Shown: positions 46,157 to 59,700 of the stretch, in pieces
Position numbering within the stretch: the stretch's first letter is position 1
Layout: each line of letters starts with the position of its first letter
Assembly: GCF_028389875.1 (NCBI RefSeq)
Contig: NC_084663.1
Coordinates: 216,652,876 to 216,716,875 of the forward strand
Direction of reading: 5' to 3'
Source of the DNA: Rhea pennata
Taxonomy: Eukaryota; Chordata; Aves; Rheiformes; Rheidae
DNA length: 64,000 bases
The notes under the pieces: model-generated
The model's input: only the letters and a program-made list of their open reading frames with translations
Told to the model about the DNA's origin: nothing
Databases searched by the model: none
Program-made: the position numbers and the translations under genes

Positions 46157-46593
46157 CACAGCTGTAAATTCTGGGCCCTGCCTCCTCACAGCAGTGGTGG
46201 GCTGGATGGTTGCAGGCTAGATCTAGGCCCTGTGATACAGTGCGAGAAGTAACTTGTGGGCACTGCAGCAAAATCTGGGCTTCCACATGCTGTTGGTAGT
46301 CCTAGTCTGAAGCAGTAGCTCCTCTCTGCACCAAAACCACATTGTGCAGGTTTACATCCTCTAATGCATCTGCATTAAGAGCAGCCTCCTGACACTGGCC
46401 AAATCTCTTCTGTCTCTGGTGGTGCTGGGACTGGCTGCTGGCACTGAAGCCATTAAGGAAGAAAACTCTAGTGCCTGTGGTTCTGGACAAGAGGCGCTCC
46501 TAGCCGTACTCTCCTTTGTCTTAACAACTCCACTGGGCTTCTGTGCTGTGGAGTTGGAGCTTTTGTATTTCTGGGAAAGTATTTCTCAGTACT

Positions 46594-46599
46594 AATAAA
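46594..46599 (+). terminator. TIMM10B: TIMM10B poly(A) signal
   Basis: AATAAA within ACTAATAAAAAAGTG, about 440 bases past the stop codon. Confidence 0.75.
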
Positions 46600-46712
46600 A
46601 AAGTGATCACGAATGTCCGGCTGTGGATGTGTGGTGATGGTGACTAGCGACCTTGCTCCGCGAGTATCCTCCTGCGTGGTGCAGCTGGTGGAGACGTTGC
46701 CTGCTTCCCCAG

Positions 46713-47655
46713 GGACGGGATCGGAGGGGCGGGGCCGCGCCGGAGGGGCGGGGCCGTGCGGGAGGGGAGGGGATCGGAGGGGCGGGGCCGCGCTGGAGGG
46801 GCGGGGCCGTGCGGGAGGGGAGGGGATCGGAGGGGCGGGGCCGCGCCGGAGGGGAGGGGCCGTGCGGGAGGGGAGGGGATCGGAGGGGCGGGGCCGCGCC
46901 GGAGGGGCGGGGCCGTGCGGGAGGGGAGGGGATCGGAGGGGCGGGGCCGCGCCGGAGGGGAGGGGATCGGAGGGGCGGGGCCGCGCCGGAGGGGAGGGGC
47001 CGTGCGGGAGGGGAGGGGATCGGAGGGGCGGGGCCGCGCTGGAGGGGCGGGGCCGCGCCGGAGGGGAGGGGATCGGAGGGGCGGGGCCGCGCCGGAGGGG
47101 CGGGGCCGCGCCGGAGGGGAGGGGATCGGAGGGGCGGGGCCGCGCTGGAGGGGCGGGGCCGTGCGGGAGGGGAGGGGATCGGAGGGGCGGGGCCGCGCTG
47201 GAGGGGCGGGGCCGTGCGGGAGGGGAGGGGATCGGAGGGGCGGGGCCGCGCCGGAGGGGAGGGGCCGTGCGGGAGGGGAGGGGATCGGAGGGGCGGGGCC
47301 GCGCTGGAGGGGCGGGGCCGTGCGGGAGGGGAGGGGATCGGAGGGGCGGGGCCGCGCCGGAGGGGAGGGGATCGGAGGGGCGGGGCCGCGCCGGAGGGGA
47401 GGGGCCGTGCGGGAGGGGAGGGGATCGGAGGGGCGGGGCCGCGCCGGAGGGGAGGGGATCGGAGGGGCGGGGCCGCGCCGGAGGGGCGGGGCCGCGCCGG
47501 AGGGGAGGGGATCGGAGGGGCGGGGCCGCGCCGGAGGGGAGGGGATCGGAGGGGCGGGGCCGCGCCGGAGGGGCGGGGCCGCGCCGGAGGGGAGGGGATC
47601 GGAGGGGCGGGGCCGCGCCGGAGGGGAGGGGCGGGGCCGTGCGGGAGGGGCGGGG
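46713..47655. repeat. GC-box minisatellite at the DNHD1 start
   Basis: About 0.94 kb of tandem G-rich units of the forms GGAGGGGCGGGGCCGCGCC, GGAGGGGCGGGGCCGTGCGG and GGAGGGGAGGGGATC, mixed in higher-order order. Each GGGGCGGGGC is a consensus Sp1/KLF box, so about three dozen lie in series and end about 50 bp before the DNHD1 ATG. Long open frames on both strands here are artefacts of composition. Confidence 0.95.
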
Positions 47656-47702
47656 CCTCCACCCGCCTCCCTGCCGCGAGCCTGCAACGGCCGATAGCGG
47701 CC

Positions 47703-50700
47703 ATGGAGCGGCGCGGGGCTTCCGCCGACGGCGGCGGCGGCTCAGGTGTGCCGGGGCGGCCGGGCTGGGCCCAGGGTGCGTCCCCGCTGAGCCCCGAGAA
47801 CCTGCCATGGGGGACGGTGTCCCGGGCCACACCCCAGCCGGGCGGGCCGTGTCCCTCAGCAGCCAGGCCGTGTGCCATGTCCCAGCAGAGCCGTGTCCCA
47901 TCAGGAGTGTGTCCCGTATCCCAGCCGGGCGGGCCGTGTCCCTCAGCAGCCAGGCCGTGTCCTGTGTCACATGTCCCGTCAGGAATGTGTCCCTCAGTGG
48001 CCAGGCCATGTCCCGCAAGGGTGGGCCATGTCCTTCTGCAGCCAGGCTGAATAACTCTGCAGCATTGGACTGTCACGCAGCATTGGCCAAGGCATACCTG
48101 ACGTAACGTGGGCAGCTTTGGGCAGGGTGCGGAAGGCCCTGGTGCCGCATAGGCCCCCACTTGCTGGAGCATTGCCAACAGCAAGTGCTGCTCCTCGTGG
48201 GTGGACAGGCTGGAGCTGGTGGCCCCAGTGCTCGCAGGTCCAGTCCTAGAGCACCCAAGTAGGGCCCAAGTGGCAGGGACAGATCTCGCTGGCCGTCAGC
48301 ACTCCAACGCAGGGTGACAAGGTGGTTCAGGTCCACCTGGGAAGTCTAGTCAGTGAGTCAGGATCCAGTGGGGCAGGACAAGGAACAACGATACCTGTGA
48401 AATGGCTCCTGCAAAGGCCAGGGCCTGAGCTGGAATAGCACTCGTTGGCCCCAGGGAGAGAGTGCCTGGGTCAGGGGCTCCAGTGATGCTGCAAAGGCCT
48501 GTGGGTACTCCCAGGCCCTGCCCAGCCCCCTCCATCGCCACAAAATGTTAGTAGCATCAAGGAAAATGATCAAAGGTGTGGAATACCTCCCTCCCTTGTC
48601 ACATTATTTTTAGAAGTGCTTTTTCTATGCTCTGTATTACTGTCTTGAAGAATTCATGACCATAAGATGTTAAGGCTGAAAAGGTAAAGCTTTAATAAAG
48701 CAATTGGACTACCTTGTAATGGATAGATTTACTGGTGACTGCTAAAAGTGATGGTCTAGGAAGTCCCTAAGCCAGTCATTGCTGAGGCAGAGTGTTTGTG
48801 TAGAAGAGAGAGGCCAGGGAACAGGCTGAACTGTACTTGCCCTGTTTCTTACACTATCCTCTGAGCATTTGCTACTGGCTGCTCAGGAGAGCATGGAGTT
48901 AGCTGGCCCCTCACCCAGCTGGGTGGGTCTGTATCATCATTCCTTTCGGCTGCCTCTTTTTTGTGCCTTTGGTTATGACTCTGGCCCTTATCTTTTGCAG
49001 GTGCTCAAAAGGCTATCTGCTCCCAGCCAGTGAAACATGGCTGGGCCCAAGCTCTCCGCCAGTGCCTGGAAGCCCAGCTCCGGCAGTCTGGGAGATCTGA
49101 CCTCCTGCTTTTGGATACTCTTGTAGCTGAAGTCATAGTTGTGTTTAAGATGGTACTGAAGACAGCAGTCGAAGGTCATGGTTGCACCTACTTTATGTTT
49201 TGCAGCTGCTCAGACCCTTTCAGGAGCAGCTGGCTGGCCGCAAGGAGCTGCTGCCCTTGCTGAAGAGCCTCTGCCAGCAATATCACAACAGTCAAGCCTT
49301 GGTCTCTGACCTAGATATCTTAGGTGCTGTAGGTGATTTTTTTCCCAAGGCTCACCTGATGCTGGATATAGGAGTCAGGGAGTCAGAGCCTTCAGACAGG
49401 CTCTTGCTCAGTGGCTCAGGGCCAGTCCTCACAGAACTTCCTGGCCCATCTGTCTTGGAGAGGGAAACAAGAGATCAAGCAAAAACATCATCACAAATGT
49501 CCTTGCAGGAGCTGCAGAGGTATGTGGTTCTGGTGGAGCTCATTCAGCACACTAGAGGAGTGGATTGGGCCTCCTGCCTCTAATTCTTGGTATGGACACT
49601 CCAGTGTGCTCAAGGAAGCATGAGGCCCTCATGTTTTTCCAGTTTCTGGTTTGCTTTTATGGGTTGCAATCAAAAAATAGTTTCTCTGCAATGGAAGTTT
49701 CTCTGACCTCTTATCTTCTCTAGCTTTTCTCCCTGTGAGCATTCTGGTGCTCAAAATGACATCACTACATAAGAGTTAATTGCAATGGGATATTCAAAGA
49801 GTGGCCTTTCAGATAAGTTGGTGAAATTCTCTGTCTTATTGCTGCTGCAGGCTGTGGACACTAAATGTATAAAAATTGAAACAGAGATGGCAGTTATTTA
49901 CACTGTTGGATTTTGAACATAACAGTCTAGATCTGGCAGAGATTATTTAGATAATTCTTTTAAGATCAATGCATTTTAACTGAATGGATTAAATTCAGCA
50001 GGAACTTAGTGGGACAATGAGACACAAACTCTTGAAATCTGCAGAGAGGACAGAGGTAGTGCTGTCAGTACTGGGAAGAAGCAGGTCATTATATATTAGA
50101 TGATTCTGAAAGCTAGACTAGCAGAAATAAAATGAACTGTAATAGCACACACAAAAAATCATGGACATGGGAATTATGCAAACCAAGGAACACATCTATT
50201 GTAACTGACGAAAGGCAGAGTTCTGGGAACTCTGTCCAGACCAGATGTTTATCATGCATTCGAAAAAAACATCAAATGGAATCCTAAGAACCATTAGGTA
50301 TCATTTACTGTGTCCGGTTCTGGGCTCCCCAGTACAAGAGAGACATGGAGCTACTGGACAGAGTGCAGCGTAGGGCTACGAAGATGATCAGAGGGCTGGA
50401 GCACCTGCCCTATGAGGAACGGCTGCGAGAACTGGGCCTCTTCAGCCTGGGGAAGAGAAGACTGAGGGGGGATCTGATCAATGTGTACAAGTACCTGAAG
50501 GGAGGGTGTCAAGGGCACGGGGACAAAGTCTTTTCAGTTGTCCCGTGTGACAGGACAAGAGGCAATGGGCAGAAACTGAAGCACAGGAAGTTCCACCTGA
50601 ACATGAGGGGGAGTTTCTTCCCTGTGAGAGTGACAGAACACTGGACCAGGTTGCCGAGAGAGGTTGTGAAGTCTCCTTCTCTGGAGATATTCAAGGACTG

Positions 50701-53700
50701 CCTGGATGCAACCCTGTCTGACATGCTCTAGGTGACTCTGCTGAGTGGGGAGGTTGGACTAGATGATCTCCAGAGGTCCCTTCCAGCCCTACCCATTCTA
50801 TGATTCTGAGATTCTGTGATTTTGTGATTAGTGTTTGTTGTTGATGCACTCAAGGTAAGATCAGATTTGGGATCAGGACAAAAATTTCTCCTAGATTAGA
50901 TTGGCAGAGATCACTGAGGACTTTTTTTCTCACTATAGTGTGGTCCAAGTCCTGAGATTATGAGGATATTTATTTTAACAAATCCCCTGCTGTAGGCTGC
51001 AAATCTCTTTGTGCAGTAACTGTAGTTGCACCTTGGGATTTTTGCTTTTGAACATATAAGTTATGGAGCAGTCTATAGCAGATAGAGTAGGAGCACAGGA
51101 GGCAGATGTTCAGTGATTCTAACTAAAAAGCTATTGCACAGATGGCTGCAGCTATGGGAGACAGCTCAATCTAAGTAGTCACTTGGAAGGATGTCCAAAA
51201 AATTGGGAAGATTTTTTTTCCCAGGTGTTCCAAGCTCTTCCAGTTTTGTGAGCCTGTTTCTCTAATCTGTTACAGAGTTAAAGGACTTTTTCTGGCCTTA
51301 AGAGGAGTGAATGTCTGTGCAGCTGCCTTCTTTTGATCTCATGTCACAGAATAGCTTTTTTAAAATGTGTATGTGTCTAACATGCTCTCTATGACCCTGC
51401 TTGAGGAGGGGGGTTGGACTAGATGATCTCCAGAGGTCCCTTCCAACCTCAACCATTCTGTGATTGTGTGTGGCATTTTCCTGCAGTCCTTTCATTTTCA
51501 TTTCAGGCCACTTTCAGGTATAGGCAAAAAGGCTACAGGAGCTGTCCTGCAGGGCTTGGAAGAAGATGATGCCTCATCTCAGCTGCCCCTGACTGGCCTC
51601 CAAGCATGTGAGACTTTCATGAGAAGCAGAGACTTGGGAAAAATCGACTGTGCCTACCTAAACGTTGCCCCCAGCAGACACTTCCGGTAACTAGCTGTTT
51701 GCTACTCAAAAGAATAGAATTAATAAAATACAGTTGAAGAAAGATCTGAATTACAGGATTCAGTGACAAGAGTCTTAAAGAAACTGAGATGATATGGAAT
51801 AATAGAGCAAAAGTTCTTTGCATGATTAAAGATTAGAAATGAAGGGTAGACATAAATGTTTAGCTTTGAGAAGTCAAGGGGGTCACAAGAGAAGAGCCAC
51901 AGAAATCTGTTCTGGCCTGTGTGGACCAGTGCATTCCCCTGTGACCTGGAAAGGGGGAAGATTTGCTGATGACACTGTTTCCAACATATTTAAAGAAGGA
52001 TTGGGAGACTGCAGAGAATTTTATTAGGGCCTTATGGCACTGACTGACTGGCCAGTAACCTGGACAATAAAATTATTTGTGATTAATAAAAGGTGATGCA
52101 TGGAGAGAAAAACAGTTTTAACTTTTCAGTTAAGATACTGGGCTCTGAGGTGAACTTTTCTACTCAGGACTGAAACTGCTGGGTTGTGATTAGACAAGTC
52201 CATAAAAATGTTAGCTCGGTAGTAGAAAAAAAATGCAAATCAAGTGTTAGGAGTTATTAGGAAAGGAACAGAGGTCAAAGCAGAGAACATGATTATGGTA
52301 GTGTGTCAGTCCTTGGTTCACCTGCATTGTGAACACTACTTGCAGGTCCAGTTCCCCATTTCAAACAGGAACAGAGAAGGGCAATGGGGAGTTCAGGGAT
52401 CTGCAATGCATCAGTCTGAGAGAGGACTGAGTGGCTGCATCTCTGCAGCTGGACAGGGCATTTGAAGGGGTCCAAGGGGTTTGAAGAACTCCCTGCCAGA
52501 AGATGTGGTGGGTGCTGAAAATTTGAATGAGTTAAAAAAGCAGGTACCTAAATCCATGGAATAATCATCAAGGGCTACTAAGCATAGATGTAGGACCTCT
52601 GGCTCAAGAAATCAGTGAATCACAAGCCACTGGGGGCCAGGATAATATCTGGGAGAAGTGTGTGCTTGTCCAGTTCTTATACAGGCATCTGCTATTGACT
52701 AGCACTGGAGATAGGTACTGGGCTAAAAAGACATTGACACTACATCTCTTCTTGCACATTAAACAATACCAGAAACTATTACCAGGCTCAGGAATATGGC
52801 TGTCTATGCTACTTGACTTTTATATGGTCCCTGGTACAGTTTGGTCTATGCCACGTAGCTCTTTCCCAAACAACTTTGGGTTATCATTGATGAATACCAA
52901 ACAGGCCAAGAAGCCAGTCTAGTAGGCATTTTCAGTGTGGCCACCCTCTTGTGATGAGCGAAGTTTAATACTGCGGATGCTGTCTATTCATTGCCATTTG
53001 ATCTGTGTGTCAGGAGAATTTTCCCAGGTACATTTAGCTGTAGCCAAGGTCTGGCTCACTACTACTATTTCTAGTTTATCTTCTTTTGTTCTTTTTAAAT
53101 TAAAACAGATGTTTTAATCTCAAATTTCTTGAAAAATACTACAACACCTGTATGCAGGAGATCAGGCTAGCTTATCAGAGCAGTTCTTTCTGATTAGAGC
53201 ATCTGTGAATTTTATACATGCACTCTGAAACTTACCTCTCACACACATTCTTACAAGCAATTCAGTGGCCTGCATCCTTGATCTTACTCTTATACGTGCA
53301 CACTGTTTTAAGTCTTTTCCCTAGCTAGCAGGTCCTACCTGCCAACATAAGAGCAGGAACAGCAGTGCTGTCAACCCATGTGTCCCGCATCTGTGTCTTA
53401 CCATGCAGACCCTATGACCTGGTAGTGGTTCCCCAGCACAAGGCAAAATCTCAGCACTACGTCTTCTCATCATTTGGAGTACTACATGTGCAGCCTGAGG
53501 ATGGAGCCAAGATCATGACACTAGCGGAGTGGCACCGAGAAGCAATGCTGTGGCAGCTGCTCTGTTGTTTTCCCTTCTTCCAGCACTGCCTCGAGCGCAA
53601 AATCTTTGCTAGGTGAGTGATGCAAGTGTAGTTCTCTCTTTGACACCAAATGGGAATTACAAAAAAATCCTGCTCTCCGCAGAGTGTCTGCAGGAGGATG

Positions 53701-56700
53701 CCTGGATCTGTTTGGCAGGAGAGGGGGATACAGCTTGGGCAAATGAATGGGAAGGACTCATTAGAGCAGGCTAGTGACATTTAGCTGCTGCATGGGATGG
53801 GCTCTTCATCCTGCCTCCTGGGCTGCTCCCTCCTCCTATTATTGTATCGCCAAGGCATAGCTCTAAGTTTTGCACTGTGTCACTGCCAGCTGGTGGAAGA
53901 ACATGAAGCGCCGTCAGCTGCAGAAGTGTCGAAAAGCCCTAAACAGCTGTCTGCTTTTGGCTGTTCCCCACTTTGCGGCAGCTCTGCTCCACATCTCCAG
54001 GTGAGTGTGCACGTGCTTAGGTTTCATCCCTGTCTTTGTCTGGAATCTGACTGCAGAGCATTGCTCTGCCCAGAGCCCAGCTGATGGCAGACTCCTGTCT
54101 AAGCCCCTGTGTTCTCATCCCCTGGGATCTCAGCTGAGAGCTGAGGGCTCACATCCTTATGAGTGAATGAACTGCTTTCAGACTCACCTGTGTTCTTTCT
54201 TGAGAAACTTTCTTCTTATGCCTCTTGCTGTTTTTGGTCTTAAGGGGTGCAGCCTTCTCCCCAGTATGTACCTCCTGTGGTCCTGTGTCTCTCCTGGATC
54301 AGTTCTTCTGGAGTAGGGAACAGGGCCCCAGCGCTCATGCCCTATTCAGTTAGCCATGGGATGCTGTGCAAGGAACCATTTTTGCAGTGCCCTTTCAGAG
54401 CATTATGCTCTTGTTCCTTTCCTGAAATGCTTGAGAGTGTGCCCAGGCATGAGAAGACTTGTGATATGTTCTGTCCTCCCCAGACTCCTGCAGGAGCTCC
54501 GATCTGTGCACTGGCTGCCCCAGGATAACTCCACGTGCTACAGCTTTCCTGGATTGCAGGAGAAAATAATGCAAGAGAATAGACATGCCCAAAGCTTGCT
54601 CAGGAGATTCTTTGTCCTCTGTTCATCCATACTTGAGTTAGTAAGTGTGGGCTGGAGCCCTAGGGTGACCTTTGCATTCTTCCCTGACCTGGCAGCTATA
54701 AAGATCCTAGGCTTCTCCTTTCCTCCGATGTGAGGAATCATAAATTCAAGTGCTGCAGATCACTGTGCTCTGCATCCAATATTCTTAATATTTTTAAGAA
54801 AAGAAGTATTTAGCAAACTATGCTCTATCGTCTTCTATACTCCTTTTCTTCCCCCAAATATAAGAGAAAGAGCCCTAATCCCTTTGGGTCTCTTTAGCAG
54901 CGTGGGGTTGATAAAAGGAGGGAGTGGGATTTCTCTTTGAGTGCTTTTTGTTCCTTTCTGAACCCCTGAATGATGACTGGAATAACTGACTTCAGTCCTG
55001 CTGTGTTTGGTTTCTGGACAGGTGCGAGATGACACTTACAAGATGGTGCATGATCTGCAGACCCAGGTGCAGGGCTGCAGACTCTGTGTTTCCAAAGAGT
55101 CTCTGTATAAGCAGAGGGTGCACTATGAGGGCCTACAAAACAGATTGCAGCAAGCTGAATCCTGGCTGCAGCGTCTGGGTATGTTGGCAAAGCTGGCAAA
55201 CTTCCTGATCTGCCAAAACTTGGTTTCCATTGTGCAGGAGGAGATCAAAGCATTTGTCAGCAATGTCTTGCAGGTAAGGAGGGAGTTGGAGCTCTGCTAT
55301 TTGTTGGTCACAGGATTTGAATTCAGAGGGACCTTTGACTCATCTTATCAAATGATCCCATCATCTCATCCCATCCAGCTCAGCCCAGAGACTCTACTAG
55401 CCATGCTGCCAGTGAACCCAGTACCTTTCTGAGTGTTCGTCTTTGCAGTGCTTCTTTGCCTTTTAGTTCGACTTCCTAGAAAATGTTACACTATAAAACA
55501 GGGCTGTGCAGCATCTACAGACTGAAGGATACCTCACCCATCCAGAATCTAATTGTGTGCCTTGGACACCTTGCTGGTTCCTTCTTCTCCTATTAGAAGA
55601 TTTAGGGTCATTATCCACACAGTTCCCAGAGAGAAGCTTCCCCATAGAACCATTTATTGCTCTCCTTCCAGCCTTGTCTGTGCTTTCTCTCCCATATAGG
55701 CAGATGGCATCAGGCGGAAGGCTGTTCTCAGAGTACTCCTGGTGTTCGATGCTGACAGTCACTTGGTCCCCCATCCCTCTAGTCAGCTGCTGGAAAGCTG
55801 CCTGATGGGAGCCCTGGATTTTGTGATAGAATCTGTCTTGCAGGTTAGCATCTCTGACTCAGGCTGGTTGTTACCCTTCTTTGCTATGCCAGTTGCATTT
55901 AGATTAGTAGAGATTCCTTGTCCCATAGTATGTCCCATGCAAATGTCCTCAGACAAAAGCAGAATTGATTCTTATGTCAGTCTTTTTCCACTGTTCCACC
56001 AGCATCAAAACATTGAAGATGAGGCAGTGGTAACACAGTGCTCGTGAGTTGGAACGGTTGCCATTTACATGCAGTGTCTCTGGAAAGATCTGAAAAAAAT
56101 CATTACTTCTAACAAGTTGCCATGGGTAGTGTAGGAACAGTGATAGGGTTCTTAAGGAAGGATGAAAGTCATTGCTCTCCTGGTTGGGGAATGTGTAGAA
56201 GGGGTAATCATGCTTTGTAGCATGAATGGGTCTATATGGCTTTGCCTGAAAGATAGTGGTTTCTGTTATGCAATTCCTTACACTGGAGAGAGGAAATACC
56301 TCAGGAAAAGTAATCCATGATGAATGCTTTTCTTCAAGCACCTGCAAACTTCTAACTCTTCTTTCTCTTAGGTGACCCAGAGCAGGGGAAAGAACCAAGA
56401 GACCCATCCTGAGCAGAGCTGTGGAGACCAAAAGAGTCCCGAAGAGAAATGCAGGGGAGTGGCAGATAGTAAGTACCTCTGCATCTAGTGCACTGTACTA
56501 GTGCTCTTTCTTGCTTCTGCTCTCTCTTTGCTGACAGAAGCAGTCCAGGGCACAGTGGGTTTTATCTGAAGGTGGATATTAAACCAGAGAAAGAAAGGAC
56601 ATTTCCTTTGCTCACTAGCGTTGAAGGAAGATGCCTGCTCCTGATTTTGCTACAGGTGCCTTGAAACTTCTTTGTGTCTGCTTCTAAATTTTGCACAGGT

Positions 56701-59700
56701 CTTAGGAAAACAAATAAAAGAAATATTGAAAATATGGAATTTCACTCCCCCAATGAACTGCCTTGGCATCAGTCTACTGAGGTATTATGTGACCAAGAGC
56801 CACAGCTAGTTCTTCATCCAGATTTAAAGGCTGCTGGGGGTCTGAAGGTGACTGGACACCAGGTGAGGAGCCATTATCCACTGCCATCGTGGGACCAGCT
56901 GTCCCAGGACTTGTACATGGACAACAGCATCCAAGAAGCCTTTGATCAGCAACGAGCTTTGCTGAAGGTGAATATGAAAGCTGGAGTTGTGGCTCAAGAT
57001 CTTCCTACTGTGTGTTAGCATGTCAGCAGATATGGTAGCACTTTTCTCTCTGGGACAGAGCTACAAAAGAGACTGATACACATCTCCAGAACAGCCTTTT
57101 GGTAGCCTTCCTAGAGCTTCCTATACCTCCTTATCTGTGCCCACTCCAGTTATATCAGGTATATCCAGACCATCACTTCTTTATATGCCACTGCTGTCTC
57201 TTTGAGTGATGAATCTGCTTCCTGCAGGATGTGGTTGCCGCTAGGAATGGCAGTGATAGACTCACAGCTGAGTCAGTCGTAGGTTCTTTGATGTCTCCAG
57301 CTCCTCCAGACAGCCATTCCCCTGCTTGTAGTCAGGCTATGAAATTATGGGAGAGCCCCATAAAGTGGAGTCTGATCTTAATGGAGGCTCGTGGACATTG
57401 GTCATCTATAGAAGAACCATTGCCCTGAGCCTCAGTTTAAATTACCTTGCCTCCTCTGGCCCTTTTGCAAAGTTTATTTACTTCTTGCTGCAGGAAGACC
57501 CCAGCTTGTTTATTGCAGTCTGGCCATAAAAAGCTTTCTTATCTCTGGATTGCTGCAACATCCTGTTCATGCCTTGTAAAAGAAGCCAGTTGTGTGTCTC
57601 ATCTTGATACAGATGGGCAGTCTGCATGTACTGCGTGCTAGAGTGAGGCATGGGTTCTGGAGCATGAGGCGGCTGTTTTCAGCATCACATGGATTTTCTT
57701 AGCAAGCTTTGAGGCTGATGGTGGGGAGGGCCTGCGATGAAAAATACCTCTCCTTTTGATGAGGTTGTGTGGTCAACTGTCACTCTGAAGATAGGAAGCT
57801 ATATTTGGAAGGCTAGGGAGATAGGCTGGCACTGCACTGTGGCGGTTTTCTGGGCCTGACTAAACTCTGCACACTATCCTGGTAGGCAGCAATAAATGAG
57901 ATCCAAGAGATCTGCAAGGAACATAAGTGGATGGCAGAGATCCACAGCTTTGCACAGAGCTGGAGTTCTACAGAGCTGGAGCTGATGAAGGGCTGGCCAG
58001 CTGAGGATTACATTCGGAGGGTTGCACAGCTTCGTGCCTGGGCAGAACGTATCAAAGAGGTGCCCTCCAATATCATCACCTGCAACCGGCTGCTCTTTGT
58101 GGACTGCAGTAACATTCAAGAACAGACTGGTAAGGAAGTATGAGAGGCATGTGGAGGAGGGGAACCCTGCAAAGTTGAATTATGGACCTTGTGCAAGGCA
58201 CAAAGGCACTTACACAAAGTAGAGATTGGAGGGAGTGAAAATCATGGGGGATGAATGGCAAGTCCCACAAGGAATAGACACTTGCACACAGACTAATTTC
58301 AAGGGAAGAGGCAAGAGGGCTTGACCCCCCAGAAGTCAGTGTCAGCAGCACTTTGTTATGAGTGCAGTTTCCTGTTTTTCCTTTTCACTGTGTGACCATG
58401 CACTGATGCCTGCTCTCTGCACTGCCAGGCCCCTTGCTAGTCTTCATTACCGAAGAGATCCTTTCTCTGCTCCTGAGTGAGACAACCCACCACAGCCAAC
58501 TCCTCATCTCTGAACTGAGTGATGTAGTGCAGCTCTACCAGAATGTTGGTGCTGACATCTTTACGGTAGCCAAGTGCTCCCAGAAGGTATGACTAGTCCC
58601 GTGTGCTGTATAGTGCACTTGTACTCAGTGTATCTCCCCCATCTGTGGCTCTACTGTGCGTGGGCTGCCAGCAGTCAGTCTGTTAGGGAACTAGCAACAG
58701 CTTGTCTTGGGAAGGCCAGAATGTCCCATTTGCCTAATCTTATTGTTGGACATTATCATAGCAGGTCTACTCTGTTCTAGCCACACTATTCCCCTCTTCC
58801 GCTCACCATTTCATAGCTATTATCAACAAGGCTCTGAGAGCAGCAGGTTTCAGAGCTAATAACTTCTTCAGGCATGGCATGTGCTGAATGGGTGCTTCTG
58901 AATTTCTAGCTTCTCCTTAGCTCTGAAATAGCATAAATTGTTAGATTCTTCTGGACTAAATCCAGATGTCACAACCCCTGAACACGCTTGTAGAAAGGAT
59001 GAGAGTGAAGTAAAGCATTCTCCCTGATTTAGCATAGGAAATTTGCTGTTATAGACATCTTAAGGACTTCCACAGAAAGATTAACTTTTTAGCAGCAGAT
59101 CAGACAAGAAGTCTAGATTCATTTACCAAGAATTCTGTTCAGATTAATAGCAGAGATAATTCCCCAGTCAGATTTTTGAATTCACAATGACTTTCCTGTT
59201 CTTCAGGCTGAAATCTCCAGGTCTGCCTTGCCCAACCTATCTCTAAGTTTTGACTTAATATTATACCATCTGTTTTCCCTGAAGTGCATACAGGGTTGGA
59301 ATTGTTTTTTTCAAAGTTGATGTCTGATATGCACAGTCTCTCAGTATCTTCAGTGCTGTATGGTTCTCAACTATTTGTAAAGCAATTGCTTTCTAAGTCA
59401 ACAATGAGATGTAACTGCTTTCAAGTGGCTTCTTTGAGTGAAGTTAAGACATTTAATCTTTTCTCATCGTGGAATCCACTCTCTAAGCGGGGAAAGAAAT
59501 GCATATGTCCCTGAATATAAAAACATGAGCAAATATGTATCCCCCATGGGATGGGCAGAGCAGTTAGTTTGTTCAGATTCACTAGAGAGTTTTGCTGCTG
59601 CAGTCAGTCTCTGTACAAGTACATGCAGCTACTTTTTGTGCATGGCTGTCTTCCTTCCTTCCTCCTTTCGTAGTGTCGGGGTCCACACACAGCATATGAG

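Noticed and set aside
46468-48184. Open frames of 313-525 codons around the GC-box array
   Set aside because: Repeat composition gives open frames on both strands at once. The true DNHD1 start is downstream of the array.
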